DNA from: Zoroaster sp. YZ-2022
Taxonomy: Eukaryota; Echinodermata; Asteroidea; Forcipulatida; Zoroasteridae
Reading direction: 5' to 3'
Assembly (NCBI GenBank): GCA_029582265.1
Contig: CM055816.1
Location: forward strand, 99,665,039-99,729,038
Length of the DNA: 64,000 nucleotides
The notes beneath the pieces are model-generated. The model did not search any database. It worked only from the letters and a program-made list of their open reading frames with translations, and was not told the DNA's origin. The first letter of the stretch is position 1; every line of letters begins with the position of its first letter. Below, in pieces: positions 8,860-20,351 of this stretch. Position numbers and translations under genes: made by a program.

Positions 8860-9370
8860 GCGCATTTCATGTTTTTAACACTGCTATAAATCAACACCAC
8901 AGTAATACTTTTTCTACCAGCCCAATTGAATTTAAAGGGTGTTATTTTAACACTGAAAGAATCACCACAACGGTTACACCAGTGTAGTGTTAACCATTTA
9001 ACACCCGAGTTCTTGCAGTGTAGTGTGCATGACGCATGTAAATTTAGGTAGTGTATGGGTATCACTAATCAAATAACAATTGGTTATAAATATAAATGAA
9101 CAAAGCATTTGTATTAATTAGAATGGGCCTAATTAGGTGAAAGGATAGACCAACTCTAATTCTTTGTTTTAGAATGTAGACATTATTGGCCCAATGCGGG
9201 ACCAATGTTGCCTCAACATAAATGTTCAACGTAAATGGGGCTGATATGATTGTTGGGCCAACATTTGGCCGCATTTAATGCCCATCGTAACGTTGATGAC
9301 CAAATTTACATTGGGCCAACCCCAATGTATTTGTTTCGTTGACCCAATGTTAATTGACCCAATGTTACTG
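8860..9370. repeat. Repeats with GTGTTAA and TTGGGCCAAC words
   Basis: 8935-9007 contains GGGTGTTATTTTAACAC and TAGTGTTAACCATTTAACACCC, inverted to each other. 9190-9365 contains several copies of CCAATGT and TTGGGCCAAC in both orientations. Both look like small palindromic MITE fragments; there are no coding frames. Confidence 0.5.
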
Positions 9371-9372
9371 TA

Positions 9373-9627
9373 GTGTTGCTATCTGGGGGAGGGGGGGGGA
9401 CTCAAGACGGCATCTTGTGTCATTTCTTTAGGCCAAAGTTGTATCAAGATGTTGGTGAATTTTGCAGAACATGTCAGACATATAGGCACACTAAATCAAA
9501 AGATCAAAGTTGCATGACTGACATGACTGATATCACTACCAGCCATCAACTTGTTGTTCAAAAGGTCAGAGGCCCATTGAAGTTGGTCAATGATAGGTGG
9601 CTCGCTGAGCCACAGGCACATGTATAA
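9373..9627 (+). pseudogene. Ty3/gypsy integrase fragment with internal deletion
   Basis: The frame contains FFRPKLYQDVGEFCRTCQT, which corresponds to the W/R-P-x-(L/I)-x-DV-x-x-(Y/F)-C-x-x-C end of the H2C2 zinc domain of gypsy integrases. It is followed after about 35 residues by VRGPLKLVNDRWL, a word normally found more than 200 residues later, after the DDE core. The DDE core is therefore deleted. A related VRGPLKLV word occurs in the gypsy integrase near 26250. Confidence 0.65.
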
Positions 9628-9913
9628 ATAAACCTAAGTATGCATGCATAATTTCATGTTGAGAGTGATTCAAAATTCACGGAGGGATTTAACAATGAAT
9701 TAATCAGTTCTAGCATGTCTAGAGGTTCCATTATGAACAGAACTCTGGTGTGTTAATAGCAAATGTAAGTTTTAGTCACTTAACCAAATTAACAAACTGA
9801 AATGATTATTACTCGCTGTAAACCAACTTATTTTATCTTCTACATGCATAAATTGTTGTTCTGTCCAGTGAAAGTCCTTAAAAAGTCACTATTTCAATTA
9901 ACTTTTGGTATTT

Positions 9914-10932
9914 GGGTCATTCAGTGAAGTTGGGGACACAACTTTACACAAGGTGTGAAATTTTGTGAATTTCTTCACATTCACAGTAATTGATATACCC
10001 ATAACAGATTCTGTGTGTTAGAGCAGCACTAATACCTAATTCACAACATGAATTTTACAAATCAAATGTATTTTCTTCATACACGATAAGGATAAACTGT
10101 CACACCGTAACAGGACACCAAGTCTGTTGGTGTCCCTGTTACATGTGAAATCAATACCTTACTTTTGCCATATCTTAAAAACTTTCTTCAACACTTTCTT
10201 TATTTAACCACTTACAGACAGCAATATTGAACAAATGAAATTCTGAGTTTTTGCAATTGAAACTTACAGTGATATGGCACAAATAAGATACGGATTTCAC
10301 ATGTAACAAGGATACCGGTGTCCGTGTTACACATGAAATCCACAAACATTCATATTGTATGCCTCATATTCACTGAAGAGGTCTGATTTTCGTATCATTT
10401 CATTAGAGATACATGTATATATCCTTAACTAGTTTATAAAATGCAGACATTTTCAAGGCAATATCAATGGAAATATACCCAAACATGTTTTCTGGTTTCA
10501 CATGTAATACACGTGAAATAAAAATGTATTTCTGTTATATATATCTACCAGCTTCCTTAGAAAAGTCGAGAGTTTTGTACCCTAATAAGACCTACTTATA
10601 GGTTTATGAAATTAGTAACAATTAGACAAATTAATAAAAGCAGAGAGAGAATATAATGCCATTTAAGTTACTGGTTTCACTTGTAATAGGACACCAAATT
10701 TTGGGGAAAGTCACACACACATTTTGACAATATATCTTCATCGAGTGTGAAAAATAATCCAACCAATCCTTTGTTGGCCTTGTGAAAATATTAATTGCAA
10801 GTGTGCATGAACAATATCCAGATCAGGTAAAACTGATGAGAAAGGTAGAAGTTAAAAAATGTTCAGGGTTTAAATATTGCCCTTTTTAGGCAAAATGTCA
10901 CACTATGTGCCCCCAACTTCACGGAATGACCC
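9914..10932. mobile_element. 1.0-kb non-autonomous DNA transposon with 26-bp TIRs
   Basis: The left end GGGTCATTCAGTGAAGTTGG-GGACAC (9914) matches the reverse complement of the right end (to 10932) at all but two of 26 positions. ATTT flanks both sides. The interior holds repeated TTACATGTGAAA and GGTGTCC words around 10110-10340 and no open frame. The superfamily is unassigned. Confidence 0.75.
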
Positions 10933-11050
10933 ATTTACCAATGGTAGGGTTAGAAATGCCCTTTAATATCTCCCTTGTTCAATCTGTCTTCCTTTTGTTT
11001 TGGTCTTCTATCCAAAGGAATATTTTATTTACAGTCCTATTTGACTAGTA

Positions 11051-11307
11051 CACTCACTGGCCATAAGTATTGCAACACACACCAAAGTTCAGTTTGGAGA
11101 ACTGTGTTATAATAATTTATTTTATTTTATTTACACTACTTAAGACTTCTTGAAAGTGCCTGTGTTTGAAAGTCAATGTTCTTTTTTACTGTTCTTGCTT
11201 GGAAATTATGTAATACACGATCGATGAAATCAGGTTAAATGATCATCTCACCTGTTACTGTAAAGTGCTAATTTTAAGCATGTTGCAATACTTTTGGCCA
11301 GTGAGTG
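11051..11307. mobile_element. Tc1/mariner-type MITE, 257 bp
   Basis: The ends CACTCACTGGCCATAAGTAT-TGCAACA and its reverse complement differ at one position, and TA dinucleotides flank both sides (11049-11050 and 11308-11309). TA targets and CACT-type ends with a TGCAACA word fit a mariner derivative. There is no coding frame. Confidence 0.85.
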
Positions 11308-11649
11308 TATATCCACCCTACCATTGGCATCTACAAGGGGTCATAAACAGAAGCCCTATGCGTTTCTAGATGGCCCCCTGCTCACAATTGTTCTTTCATC
11401 AACTGCTATGTAAATTCTAATTAATATAATGGAGTGGAAATTAAACCAAACCTATAACGAATAACCCTTTTTTTTATCACAGTATGCATTTATTTATTTT
11501 GTGATGTTGACAATGTGAGTCGGATTAAGCAACACCCATACCGTTTAAACTTAACCAAACTTGAACTACATGCTATGAACAACTTCACCCTGAAAATCAG
11601 TTTTGCCTTGAAATAACAGTTGACCGTAATTTCACTGCAATTTCATGGT

Positions 11650-11850
11650 GTCTCTTCCTCTTAGATATTGGCAATAATGTTCACAGTGATTTCACAGCAA
11701 ATTCACGGTGCTCTCGAGAATTAATGAGCTGCCCCAAAACTGCCACGAGAATTTCATGGCATTTTCACAGCATTTTCACGGCGAAGGAATCCCAAGAGTA
11801 TTTCATGGCATTTTCACGGTGTTGTGTCGTCGTGAAATTGCTGGGTGCAC
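11650..11850. repeat. Short TTTCACGGCATTTTCA repeats
   Basis: At least six degenerate copies of TTTCA(C/T)GGCA or ATTTTCACGG occur in 200 bp. It is a simple degenerate minisatellite; the 96-residue frame at 11708 is produced by it. Confidence 0.6.
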
Positions 11851-12834
11851 TTATCTTTTCCTCGAAGATTGTATTACAATGTATATACTAGGGCTGTGCG
11901 TTTTTGAATATTTCTGGAACCGAATACCCGAAATCAGAAAAGTTTGGATAGCCGGATACCCGTTTTCGTCCTTGTTGAAAACAAGCCTCCTTTGGTGAAC
12001 AAATACATGTAAATGTTAACAAAATTTACCTTTATAATACAGAGGATACCATATTTAATTCGATCTTTATTAATGTATAACATTTTGGTGACAAAATATT
12101 GTATTTACTGAAAGTTATTTCTGTAATGAAACCGTAAAAATTGCTACAAAAGTGTCTGTCTTTAATTAACCCAAGTTACAATAGTGAACAAAAGAAAGGC
12201 CAATTGATCACACACGCGCACGCACGGCTGGTGCATCACACACAGCTACAGCGGCCTCACACGTGACTGTGTCAGGGAGTGACTACCAATAAGAAGACAA
12301 TAATCACTGCATGGTGTGTCTGTCATCAGAGCGCATGCGTATAGCAAGTTGACTTTAATGTTCATGTCACAAAACACGTGTTGAATAATGTCATTGGTCG
12401 ATCAAAGGCGATGTGGGCGGAGCTAACCCGTTGTGGGAAAACAATTCATGTGCTTGCGCCTTGCTGCGCCCCTGCCTTCTAAATAAGGATATCCCGTACG
12501 TCATGTTTGCTTTGGATTAAGGACATGATTTTGCGTACTAAAATAATATTTAATATTATGAAACTAACAAACTGCAAATATTACGAATCTAAAATCAGAA
12601 CTTGAATATTTCTATCACAATGAACTTTAGTTAAATGTCAATAAACCTGTCAATAAAGCTCGTTTTCTGAAAGAATGAATTTATATGAGACCTAGCTAGG
12701 AATAATTAAAAACAACAACTACTACTGCTACTAATAATAAAGCTAAACAATGACTTTAAGAATTAAGATTATTTTCAGAACCCAATATTTCTCTTTCAAA
12801 ATCGGTTGAGGTTTACTCATTGATACATGTAAGT

Positions 12835-13044
12835 TCACTTTGGTGGGGTGGCAGTTATGCGGGCATTCATTGCCAGGAATACCAGCATGTTCACGTTATC
12901 GGGTGTTAAGCAGCTCCGATTTGCCGTGACGATATTTCCCGCGGTTGAAAACACCCGTTCAGAGGGAACTGATGTTGCTGGAATATCAAGATAATTCTTG
13001 GCGATCCTTGCGACTGATGCGACTATTTCCTGTTGATGTGGCAT
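12835..13044 (-). pseudogene. hAT transposase C-terminal dimerisation domain
   Basis: A 69-residue frame holding LDIPATSVPSERVFSTAG and ANRSCLTPDNVNMLVFLAMN, the conserved hAT dimerisation (hATC) motif used by ZBED1/Activator-type transposases to form oligomers. The N-terminal BED finger and the DDE core are missing upstream. The reading frame is open to its natural stop, so only the last exon-like piece is kept. Confidence 0.85.
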
Positions 13045-13309
13045 CGTGTTGATCGGTCAGTCAAGAAATGAGTCTAAAATTTAGGATTTTTTATTGTTTA
13101 CATTTTTTTTAATGCAAATAGCCCCACACAAGGCCAATGGCCACTCCAAGGTGGGGGCTACTAAGTCATTGAGTTGTTTCAACAACTCCACACTGGAGAA
13201 ATCAGCCCCTCGCACCGAAACAAGACAAGTTAATAACCAGCCTCTTCACAGTGCGAATAGGACTGGGGGGGGGGGGGGGGTAACTAGTCCAGAACAAGGC
13301 AGTTGTTAA

Positions 13310-13405
13310 ACTGCCTCTGCCCCTATAAGCATTTATGGTTAAGTGTCTTGCTCAAGGACACAAGTGTCACGGCCGGGATTCGAACCCACATTCTGATGCG
13401 CACTC
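13310..13405 (-). mobile_element. tRNA-derived SINE fragment
   Basis: On minus it reads GGGTTCGAATCCCGGCCGTG followed by ACACTTGTGTCCTTGAGCAA, the B box and body of the same SINE family as at 31223-31765. The A-box half is missing. Confidence 0.75.
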
Positions 13406-13990
13406 ATAAAAAAAATAACTCAACAAAACGTATCGGTGTAAGTTTTGTCTACTTTTTAATTAGTATTCAGCCAATTTGTCCCCTCCATCAATGTTTGACG
13501 AGCCATAATTCGCAGCTCATCATCAGCAACCGCATTCCGTCCCTCATAAACGTATTTTCAACTAATAGATTATTTAGGAGCGCGTCCATTCCGTGGCCAC
13601 ACTCCAGTGCAGACATAAAGGGGCAGTTATTGTCCCACTAATCCAATTACTGTGAACACTAGGCAAACATTCCATCCTGAGCAGCTACTTTGATACTTGT
13701 TTGTAGCATGCCACAGCCAGGCTATTTGAGTCTTTATGATTGCATACAATGTATCCAAATGTATGGAAATACACAAAGGGTTATCAGAGTGTAATCTCTT
13801 AAAATAAAATTGCTCCTACATGTAAAAGTGTAAACATTACATTGTTCAATAGTCAAAGATTCTGTTCACACCGCTGAAATGGTAAGTCCCAATAATTTTA
13901 AAAAGTCGTTTACGGGTAGTCGGAACCGAAAAATGGAACCGGGTAATGACAGTTTCGGTCGGGTATCCGGATATATCAGGGAACGATTTC

Positions 13991-14740
13991 GTTCAAAAAT
14001 TTTGCATAGCAAAACTGCGATTCAAAAAATTAATTTGCATAGCAAAATAATTTTTTTGTATAGCAATCTGTGAATTTTGTGTAGCAAATTTAAAAATGCT
14101 TAAAATTACAGTCTGTAGTGTGCATAGGTGAAGGTGTTTTTTTTTAAGGCTTTACTGTCATTTGGTTCATAATACGAATGTCCAAATTTCACCAGAAATC
14201 AAAATTTTTTGTGTCCGGAAGTTGAGCCATAGGTGGTAAAAAACGCACATGTAACTATTTTCGTCAAATTGCAGTCATTCATGAAAGTTAGTCCTCCGTC
14301 CATTTTCTTTTTTGTTTACATTATTATATCGATCGCTAAAACAGAGGCAATATCACGAAAACAAATTACTGACTGCAACATGTTCGGGTGCTTTTCAAAG
14401 TGATTTCACCAAGTGTAACGTTACTTTGTGGTATGATCAAGCTTGATTTTGATTATTAAAAACTCGTCAGGAAAATGAGTGGCTCACCTTGGTTAAAAGT
14501 GTGATCATATTGTGTGACGAAATGATTCTAAATCTCACCAGTACATAATTATAGGCCTATAAATGAATGCTCATTTTGTTAATTTTCAAAAACGTAAGTA
14601 AAGTTAGTAACGTTTCTATACTTTCCTTTGTTGAATACGGCCTTAGTGAACACGGTACAATTGTGTATAGCATAGGGGTGGCTCAATTGCTCAATGTTCC
14701 AACCCCCAAACTCGATCAGGAGAAGAAAAAATAAACACGT
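13991..14740. other. Non-coding stretch
   Basis: I see no gene, splice pair or clear repeat here. The beginning holds three copies of a TTTGCATAGCAAAA-like word (13995-14075). Confidence 0.5.
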
Positions 14741-14881
14741 GCGAAGCTAAAAAATAACTGGGCGGTTGTTGCGTGTTTTCCATTTCGGGAATTTCATCCG
14801 GAGTTGATTCATCAGCAGACAAATATTGCTTGCACATAGAATTTTAGGCATTGACATTACAGTTTGTAAAGTGTTGCTTAC

Positions 14882-15840
14882 CTGTAAAGAGATCAGAAAC
14901 AAAAGACACTGCTCCACTTGGCGTAATGCCAATGAGAACTTTTACTGTGTTACGGCTTTTGTAGTTTGAGAATTTTACAGACTGCATGTCTGGTGCAGAT
15001 GGTTTCTCCATTTGAATTTCTGTTGCATCTATGATTACTCTCGTTGACTGATATGCCTTGAAACATTCTGGCATTGTTTCCTTGATACGTTCTCGAGAAG
15101 GCCATATGTCTATCTCCTTCAACTCGTAGCACATCACTGTTGATCCATAACGAGAATATCTTGGATACAGATGATTGGCTGATATCAAATCTTTCAGCTA
15201 AATCATTCTCGAGAAGACCGAGTCGTAGTCTGCACATCACCATGAAAAATTGGTTCATGGGAGTCAGTTTCTGTCTTGCCAAAAATGTACATGTTGGTAA
15301 GTGGTTGGTGGATGGCTCAAAGTATTCAAAACAAATCTTGAATATTTCGAAATCTGGAAAACCTGTGTAGAAACAGATGTCACAGTCACAGGCTTTAAAT
15401 TTCTCAATGCCAAGCTTACTCTTGATTGTGCGGTCAAGTTGGGTACGACACTCACTGAGCTCTTTCTTTAGTTGGCCAATCTCATCACGCCCGTTTGGTG
15501 TATGCTCATGTCCACATTGTTGGCCCTCAGTTTGGACACCGATGTCAATGGGCTTCACAAAATCTGATGGAGAAACTTGGATTGTTTTCACTTCTTTTCC
15601 CGTCGAAGGTAATTGCCTTACAGTGGGTAGTTTTCTTGGTTTATTATGGAAATATGGTCGAAATAGCACTGTTGTTCAACTTCTTGCCGCCTTCAAAATG
15701 TTCGCTACAAATTCTAGTATAAGGCGAATCTGCCTTTAAATTATTGTTCCTTATTTGTAGATTTGTTTGGGCACAACGGCACACAACAGGTTCGCATATC
15801 CAACTTACACTCAGGACCGGCCTGGCGCAATTCATTTATA
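14882..15840 (-). pseudogene. ISL2EU-type transposase with THAP end, partial
   Basis: Reading down the minus strand: YTRICSEHFEGGKK (about 15710-15670) is the C-terminal half of a THAP zinc finger. A Ser/Glu-rich linker with QLKKELSECRTQLD follows, then the helix-turn-helix region (MNQFFMVMCRLRLGLLENDLAERF), then the catalytic core with VIIDATEIQ (first Asp) and FVSDLFTG (second Asp). Frameshifts lie near 15660 and 15180. The frame reaches GTAAGC at 14881, a good splice donor, so the third acidic residue would be on a later exon that I do not find. The THAP plus DDE_Tnp_4 combination is known for ISL2EU elements of sea urchins and other metazoans. It is a transposase remnant, not a host THAP gene. 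Confidence 0.75.
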
Positions 15841-15914
15841 TTTAATTGACCCCAAAATGCCAAAGTTGAATCTGTACCCCCGGAAGTAAATTACAGCGCC
15901 CTCAGGCGGTCAAA

Positions 15915-16025
15915 AGTACGGTGCATTGTACATGACAATGCAAAGGAACATATGTGGAAAGACAAATGATAATGGTTCCAATGGAAATCTTAATTCCATT
16001 AATTGAATAGCGCATTTCTGCCATG
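15915..16025 (-). repeat. Dispersed repeat copy 1
   Basis: The reverse complement (GAATTAAGATTTCCATTG..., ATATGTTCCTTTGCATTGTC) matches 29410-29510 closely. Confidence 0.8.
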
Positions 16026-16124
16026 GAACATATTGAATAAAACTGAAACAGCCGTGGGTTTGTATTGTACAAGTTTCCAACACGAATTAACGCATTGTGT
16101 CGGGTGGGGGCGCTGTTTGCCGCT

Positions 16125-16282
16125 CCGGAGGCGATTTTTTTTTCTGCAAACAAGAATTGCCATCCCGCGATATTTCAGCCAATCACATGGCACGTTATTT
16201 AAGATGACGAATAAGACATCTGATTGGCTGAAATATCGCGGGATGGCAATTCGTGTTTGCAGAAAAGAAAATCGCGCTCCGG
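16125..16282. repeat. Long inverted repeat (about 60-bp arms)
   Basis: Arms 16125-16185 and 16221-16282 share GCAAACA(A/C)GAATTGCCATC-CCGCGATATTTCAGCC in opposite orientation, around a 35-base loop. This is a strong foldback, probably a MITE. Confidence 0.9.
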
Positions 16283-16775
16283 TGCTAGAGCCGGCCCAAT
16301 ATACGGCTCTGCTCAGCTCATCCAGTAATGACCGTGAAAACGAATGGAACAGTAGGTGTATGACACGTGATCACATCGTGCGGACAGAATAATCGAACCG
16401 CAGAGAAGATCAAAACAAGGTAAAAATTGGTCAAGAACACAGTGTACGTTACAATAATTTTTTAAATTGTATTATCAAAGGCATACACATAATAACAATA
16501 CTTTTTTTCATTCATTAATGGTTTATTCTTTAAAAACAGTTCTCCCATGGCGACCAAAGGTCGAATTGCGGAAGAATATACAAAATATAAAATGCATACA
16601 AATTTATACAAAGTTAAAAAAAAAAAAAACAGAAATTACAATAAAATTGGAGAAAAAAATTGATTGATTGAACAAGAAAATTAATTAAAATGCACAGACG
16701 TAAAACCAGATAGACGCAGCCCAGCGAAACCCCGAGAGCAAATTTAAAAAAAATAAATAAAAACTAGAAATTCGA
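16283..16775. other. Non-coding stretch
   Basis: I see no gene. AT-rich with short A runs near 16620. Confidence 0.5.
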
Positions 16776-16776
16776 G

Positions 16777-18348
16777 TTTGTTTACACAAACTCTAGGTGT
16801 TCGGGAGGAAGTAAAGGTCAAATTGGGGTCACCTTTGTGTAAAATTGTTTTGACAAATAACGAACTGTACAACGGTGCAAAGATTGTGAATTTACCTCTT
16901 GTGGAAGATTTTGTTTTAAATATTAAACTTTGACTTCCGGTTTGGACAGGAAGTAAAGGTCAAATTGGGGTCATATTTTTGTAAATATTTTTGACAATTA
17001 ACAATCTGTACAATGGTACACAAAATGTTAATTTACCTCTTGTGGTTGTTGAGATACGATTTTTTTAAATATTAAACTTTGACTTCCGGTTTGGACAGGA
17101 AGTAAGGTAAAATTGGGGTCACTTTTGTGTAAATATTTTTCGACAATTAACAATCTATACAATGGTGCAAAAAATGTCAATGTACATCTTGTGGTTGTTA
17201 AAATATGATTTTTTTTTAATATTAAACTTTGACTTCCGGTTTGGACAGGAAGTAAGGTGAAATTGGGGTCACCATTTTGTAAATATTTTTTGACAATTAA
17301 CGATCTGTACAATGGTGCAAAAATTGTGAATTTACCTCTTGTGGTTGTTGAGATATGAATTTTTTAAATATTAAACTTTGACTTCCGGTTTGGACAGGAA
17401 GTAAGGTCAAATTGGGGTCACCTTTTTGTAAATATTTTTGGACAATTAACGATCTGTACAATGGTGCAAAAATTGTGAATTTACCTCTTGTGGTTGTTGA
17501 GAAATGATTTTTTTTTAATGTTAAACTTTGACTTCCAGTTTGGACAGGAAGTAAGGTCAAATTGGGGTCACCTTTGTGTAAATATTTTTCAACAATTAAC
17601 AATCTATACAATGGTGCAAAAAATGTGAATTTACCTCTTGTGGCTGTTGAGATATGATTTTTTTTAAATATTAAACTTTGACTTCCGGTTTGGACAGGAA
17701 GTAAAGGTCAAATTGGGGTCATGTTTTTGTAAATATTTTTGACAATACAATCTGTACAATGGTACACAAAATGTTAATTTACCTCTTGTGGTTGTTGAGA
17801 TACGATTTTTTTAAATATTAAACTTTGACTTCGGGTTTGGACAGGAAGTAAGGTCAAATTGGGGTCACTTTTGTGTAAATATTTTTCGACAATTAACAAT
17901 CTATACAATCGTGCAAAAAATGTCAATGTACATCTTGTGGTTGTTAAAATATGATTTTTTTAAATATTAAACTTTGACTTCCGGTTTGGACAGGAAGTAA
18001 GGTCAAATTGGGGTCACCATTTGTAAATATTTTTTGACAATTAATGATCTGTACAATGGTGCAAAAATTGTGAATTTACCTCTTGTGGTTGTTGAGATAT
18101 GATTTGTTTAAATATTAAACTTTGACTTCCGGTTTGGACAGGAAGTAAGGTCAAATTGGGGTCACTCACAACTCGTGTTTCATCTACTTATTAAGTTCTA
18201 AGTACATGCCAAGTTTCAAGTTCATGTGAAGTTTGCTAGTATGTGTTTGTTACCGGACAGTCGCGGGGGAGAAGAAGGAGAAGAAGTAAAAACAAAACAA
18301 AAAAACGAACAAAAACAATAGGTGTTTCGGGTACATACCCGAACACCT
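16777..18348. repeat. 150-bp satellite, array 1 (nine monomers)
   Basis: A leader with AACTCTAGGTGTTCGGG precedes about nine monomers of 147-152 bp. Each has GACTTCCGGTTTGGACAGGA, AAATTGGGGTCACC and TTTACCTCTTGTGGTTGTTG. Array 1 ends in a unique segment (18165-18320) and a palindrome built from AGGTGTTTCGGG and CCCGAACACCT. The frames at 17028-17611 are produced by the repeat. Confidence 0.95.
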
Positions 18349-19110
18349 AAAAACTAGAGATTCAGAGTTTGTCTTGACACAAACTCTAGGTGTTCGGGAG
18401 GAAGTAGATTGTTTTAAATATTAAACTTTGACTTCCGGTTTGGACAGGAAGTAAAGGTCAAATTGGGGTCACCTTTGTGTACAATTGTTTTAACAATTTA
18501 CGATCTGTACAATGGTGCAAAGATTGTGAATTTACCTCTTGTGGATGATTTTTTTTAAATATTAAACTTTGACTTCCGGTTTGGACAGGAAGTAAAGTTC
18601 AAATTGGGGTCACCTTTTTGTAAATAGTGTTTGACAAGTAACGATCAGTACAATGGTGCAAAAAATTTAATTTACCTCTTGTGGTTGTTGAGATATGATT
18701 TTTTTTAAATATTAAAGTTTGACTTCCGGTTTGGACAGGAAGTGAAGGTCAAATTGGGGGTCACCTTTTTGTAAATATTTTTGGACAATTAACGATCAGT
18801 ACAATGGTGCAAACAATTTTAATTTACCTCTTGTGGTTGTTGAGATATGATTTTTTGTTTATATTAAAGTTTGACTTCCGGTTTGGACAGGAAGTGAAGG
18901 TCAAATTGGGGTCACCTTTTTGTAAATATTTTTTGACAATTAACGATCAGTACAATGGTGCAAACAATTTTAATTTACCTCTTGTGGTTGTTGAGATATG
19001 ATTTTTTTTAAATATTAAAGTTTGACTTCCGGTTTGGACAGGAAGTAAAGGTCAAATTGTGGTCACCTTTTTGGAAATATTTTTTGACAATTAACGATCT
19101 GTACGACATT
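18349..19110. repeat. 150-bp satellite, array 2 (five monomers)
   Basis: A second leader (18350-18405, with the palindrome AGAGTTTGTCTTGACACAAA) is followed by five monomers of the same satellite. It ends near 19108 with AGGTGTTTGTCG. Unit 2 therefore has the same head as unit 1, which suggests the whole array is an insertion unit. Confidence 0.9.
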
Positions 19111-19490
19111 AGGTGTTTGTCGTTTGGACGAACACAGAGCTTTTACACTAATTACGTTGTGGTGAAGTTAAATACTGTATCATCACAGCTTGATCATTAC
19201 ACATTTTCCCCCCCGAGGTGAGGTGTGTGCAGGTCTTGTACAATACAATGACAAATTCGATCAAGTGTTATAATATTTAAATGTTTGGTTCAGTTTTTTA
19301 AAACAATACTTATAGGGAAGAGACAACACAATGTAATTTGAATGATAACTGTAAAATGAAAAGAAAAAACAATACTGAAATGATCTTCTCATTGTTACAT
19401 GTATATGTATTTATTTGTCATCAACTGTTGAAAATACATTTTCATAAATAGTTATTTTAAAGTTATTGTTTAAAGGTGGCAATATCTTCA
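19111..19490. other. Non-coding stretch
   Basis: I see no gene or clear repeat. AT-rich, with several short A and T runs. Confidence 0.4.
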
Positions 19491-19497
19491 CGATCAA

Positions 19498-19653
19498 CAG
19501 GGCATGGAATCAGAGTTCAAGTTCTAGTTTAACTCAGTGACTGAAAATAATACTCACATGATAAGGTCATATTCGCGTTTCTGCTGCATAAATGAGCCAG
19601 TAATTTTCAGTCACTGTGTTCATCTTAAACTATGACACCGATTCCATGCCCTG
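19498..19653. repeat. Inverted repeat around 19.55 kb
   Basis: CAGGGCATGGAATC at 19498 and TCAGTGACTGAAAAT up to 19548 are mirrored at 19612-19653 with several mismatches. This is a foldback MITE. Confidence 0.75.
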
Positions 19654-20351
19654 TTTGTAGAAAGTCTGCTCTGATCGTGACGATACTGTCTGTTTAACCA
19701 ATTGTGTTCATGGGATTGATGGTCAGTACTATCCCAATGCGAGCATACAAATAAATGGGAACTTTAATTGGGTGATCTGGCAAAAGGTATTCCAAGGCTG
19801 ACACACCCATGCAATGAAGATTGGGGGGTATGTTTACTATGTTTATATGGCCCAACTGCCAGGGATTCACTGTCGGCAATATACATTTTAATAGATCACC
19901 CAACAGATATTGCTTAATAACTACATTTGTGAGGATGTTTGGGTCCAGTCAAAAATATAATAATTCCTCAGTACTATTTGTGTTCTAACATGTTAAAGAA
20001 ATTCCTAGAAAGACCTAGATGTGTCTTGAGGTCCTGAAAAAACAATTCCCTTGAGGGTGTTATGTGCATATTTTTCTTTTCTGAGCCAGCTGTAACTATT
20101 TGGGTTTATTTAAAAAGCACATGTTTAAGCACCTGTGGTTAAAGCAGTAGTGCTCTTTGTGTACACAAAATGGCTATTGTCCTGTTCAGTGCATTTGGCA
20201 CAAACATTATGTAACTACCATGCGTTGTATTATTGTACACAAAATGGCTATTGTCCTGTTCAGTGCATTTGGCACAAACATTATGTAACTACCATGCATT
20301 GTATTTTTGTGCAAATTGTATAAAACACTGGGTTTTGCATCATGATCTACA

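Larger units (their letters stand above)
11889..13990 (-). mobile_element. Decayed hAT element
   Basis: The left edge TAGGGCTGTGCG (11889) is a typical hAT terminus. The subterminal word CCGGATACCCG near 11953 recurs in inverse orientation near 13960. The coding remnant at 12835-13044 (minus) is a hAT C-terminus. The right terminus is not visible, and a SINE fragment and unique sequence lie in the middle, so the unit is deleted and interrupted. Confidence 0.55.

Noticed and set aside
17028..17611. Two frames with repeated VQTGSQSL words
   Set aside because: Direct readings of the 150-bp satellite.
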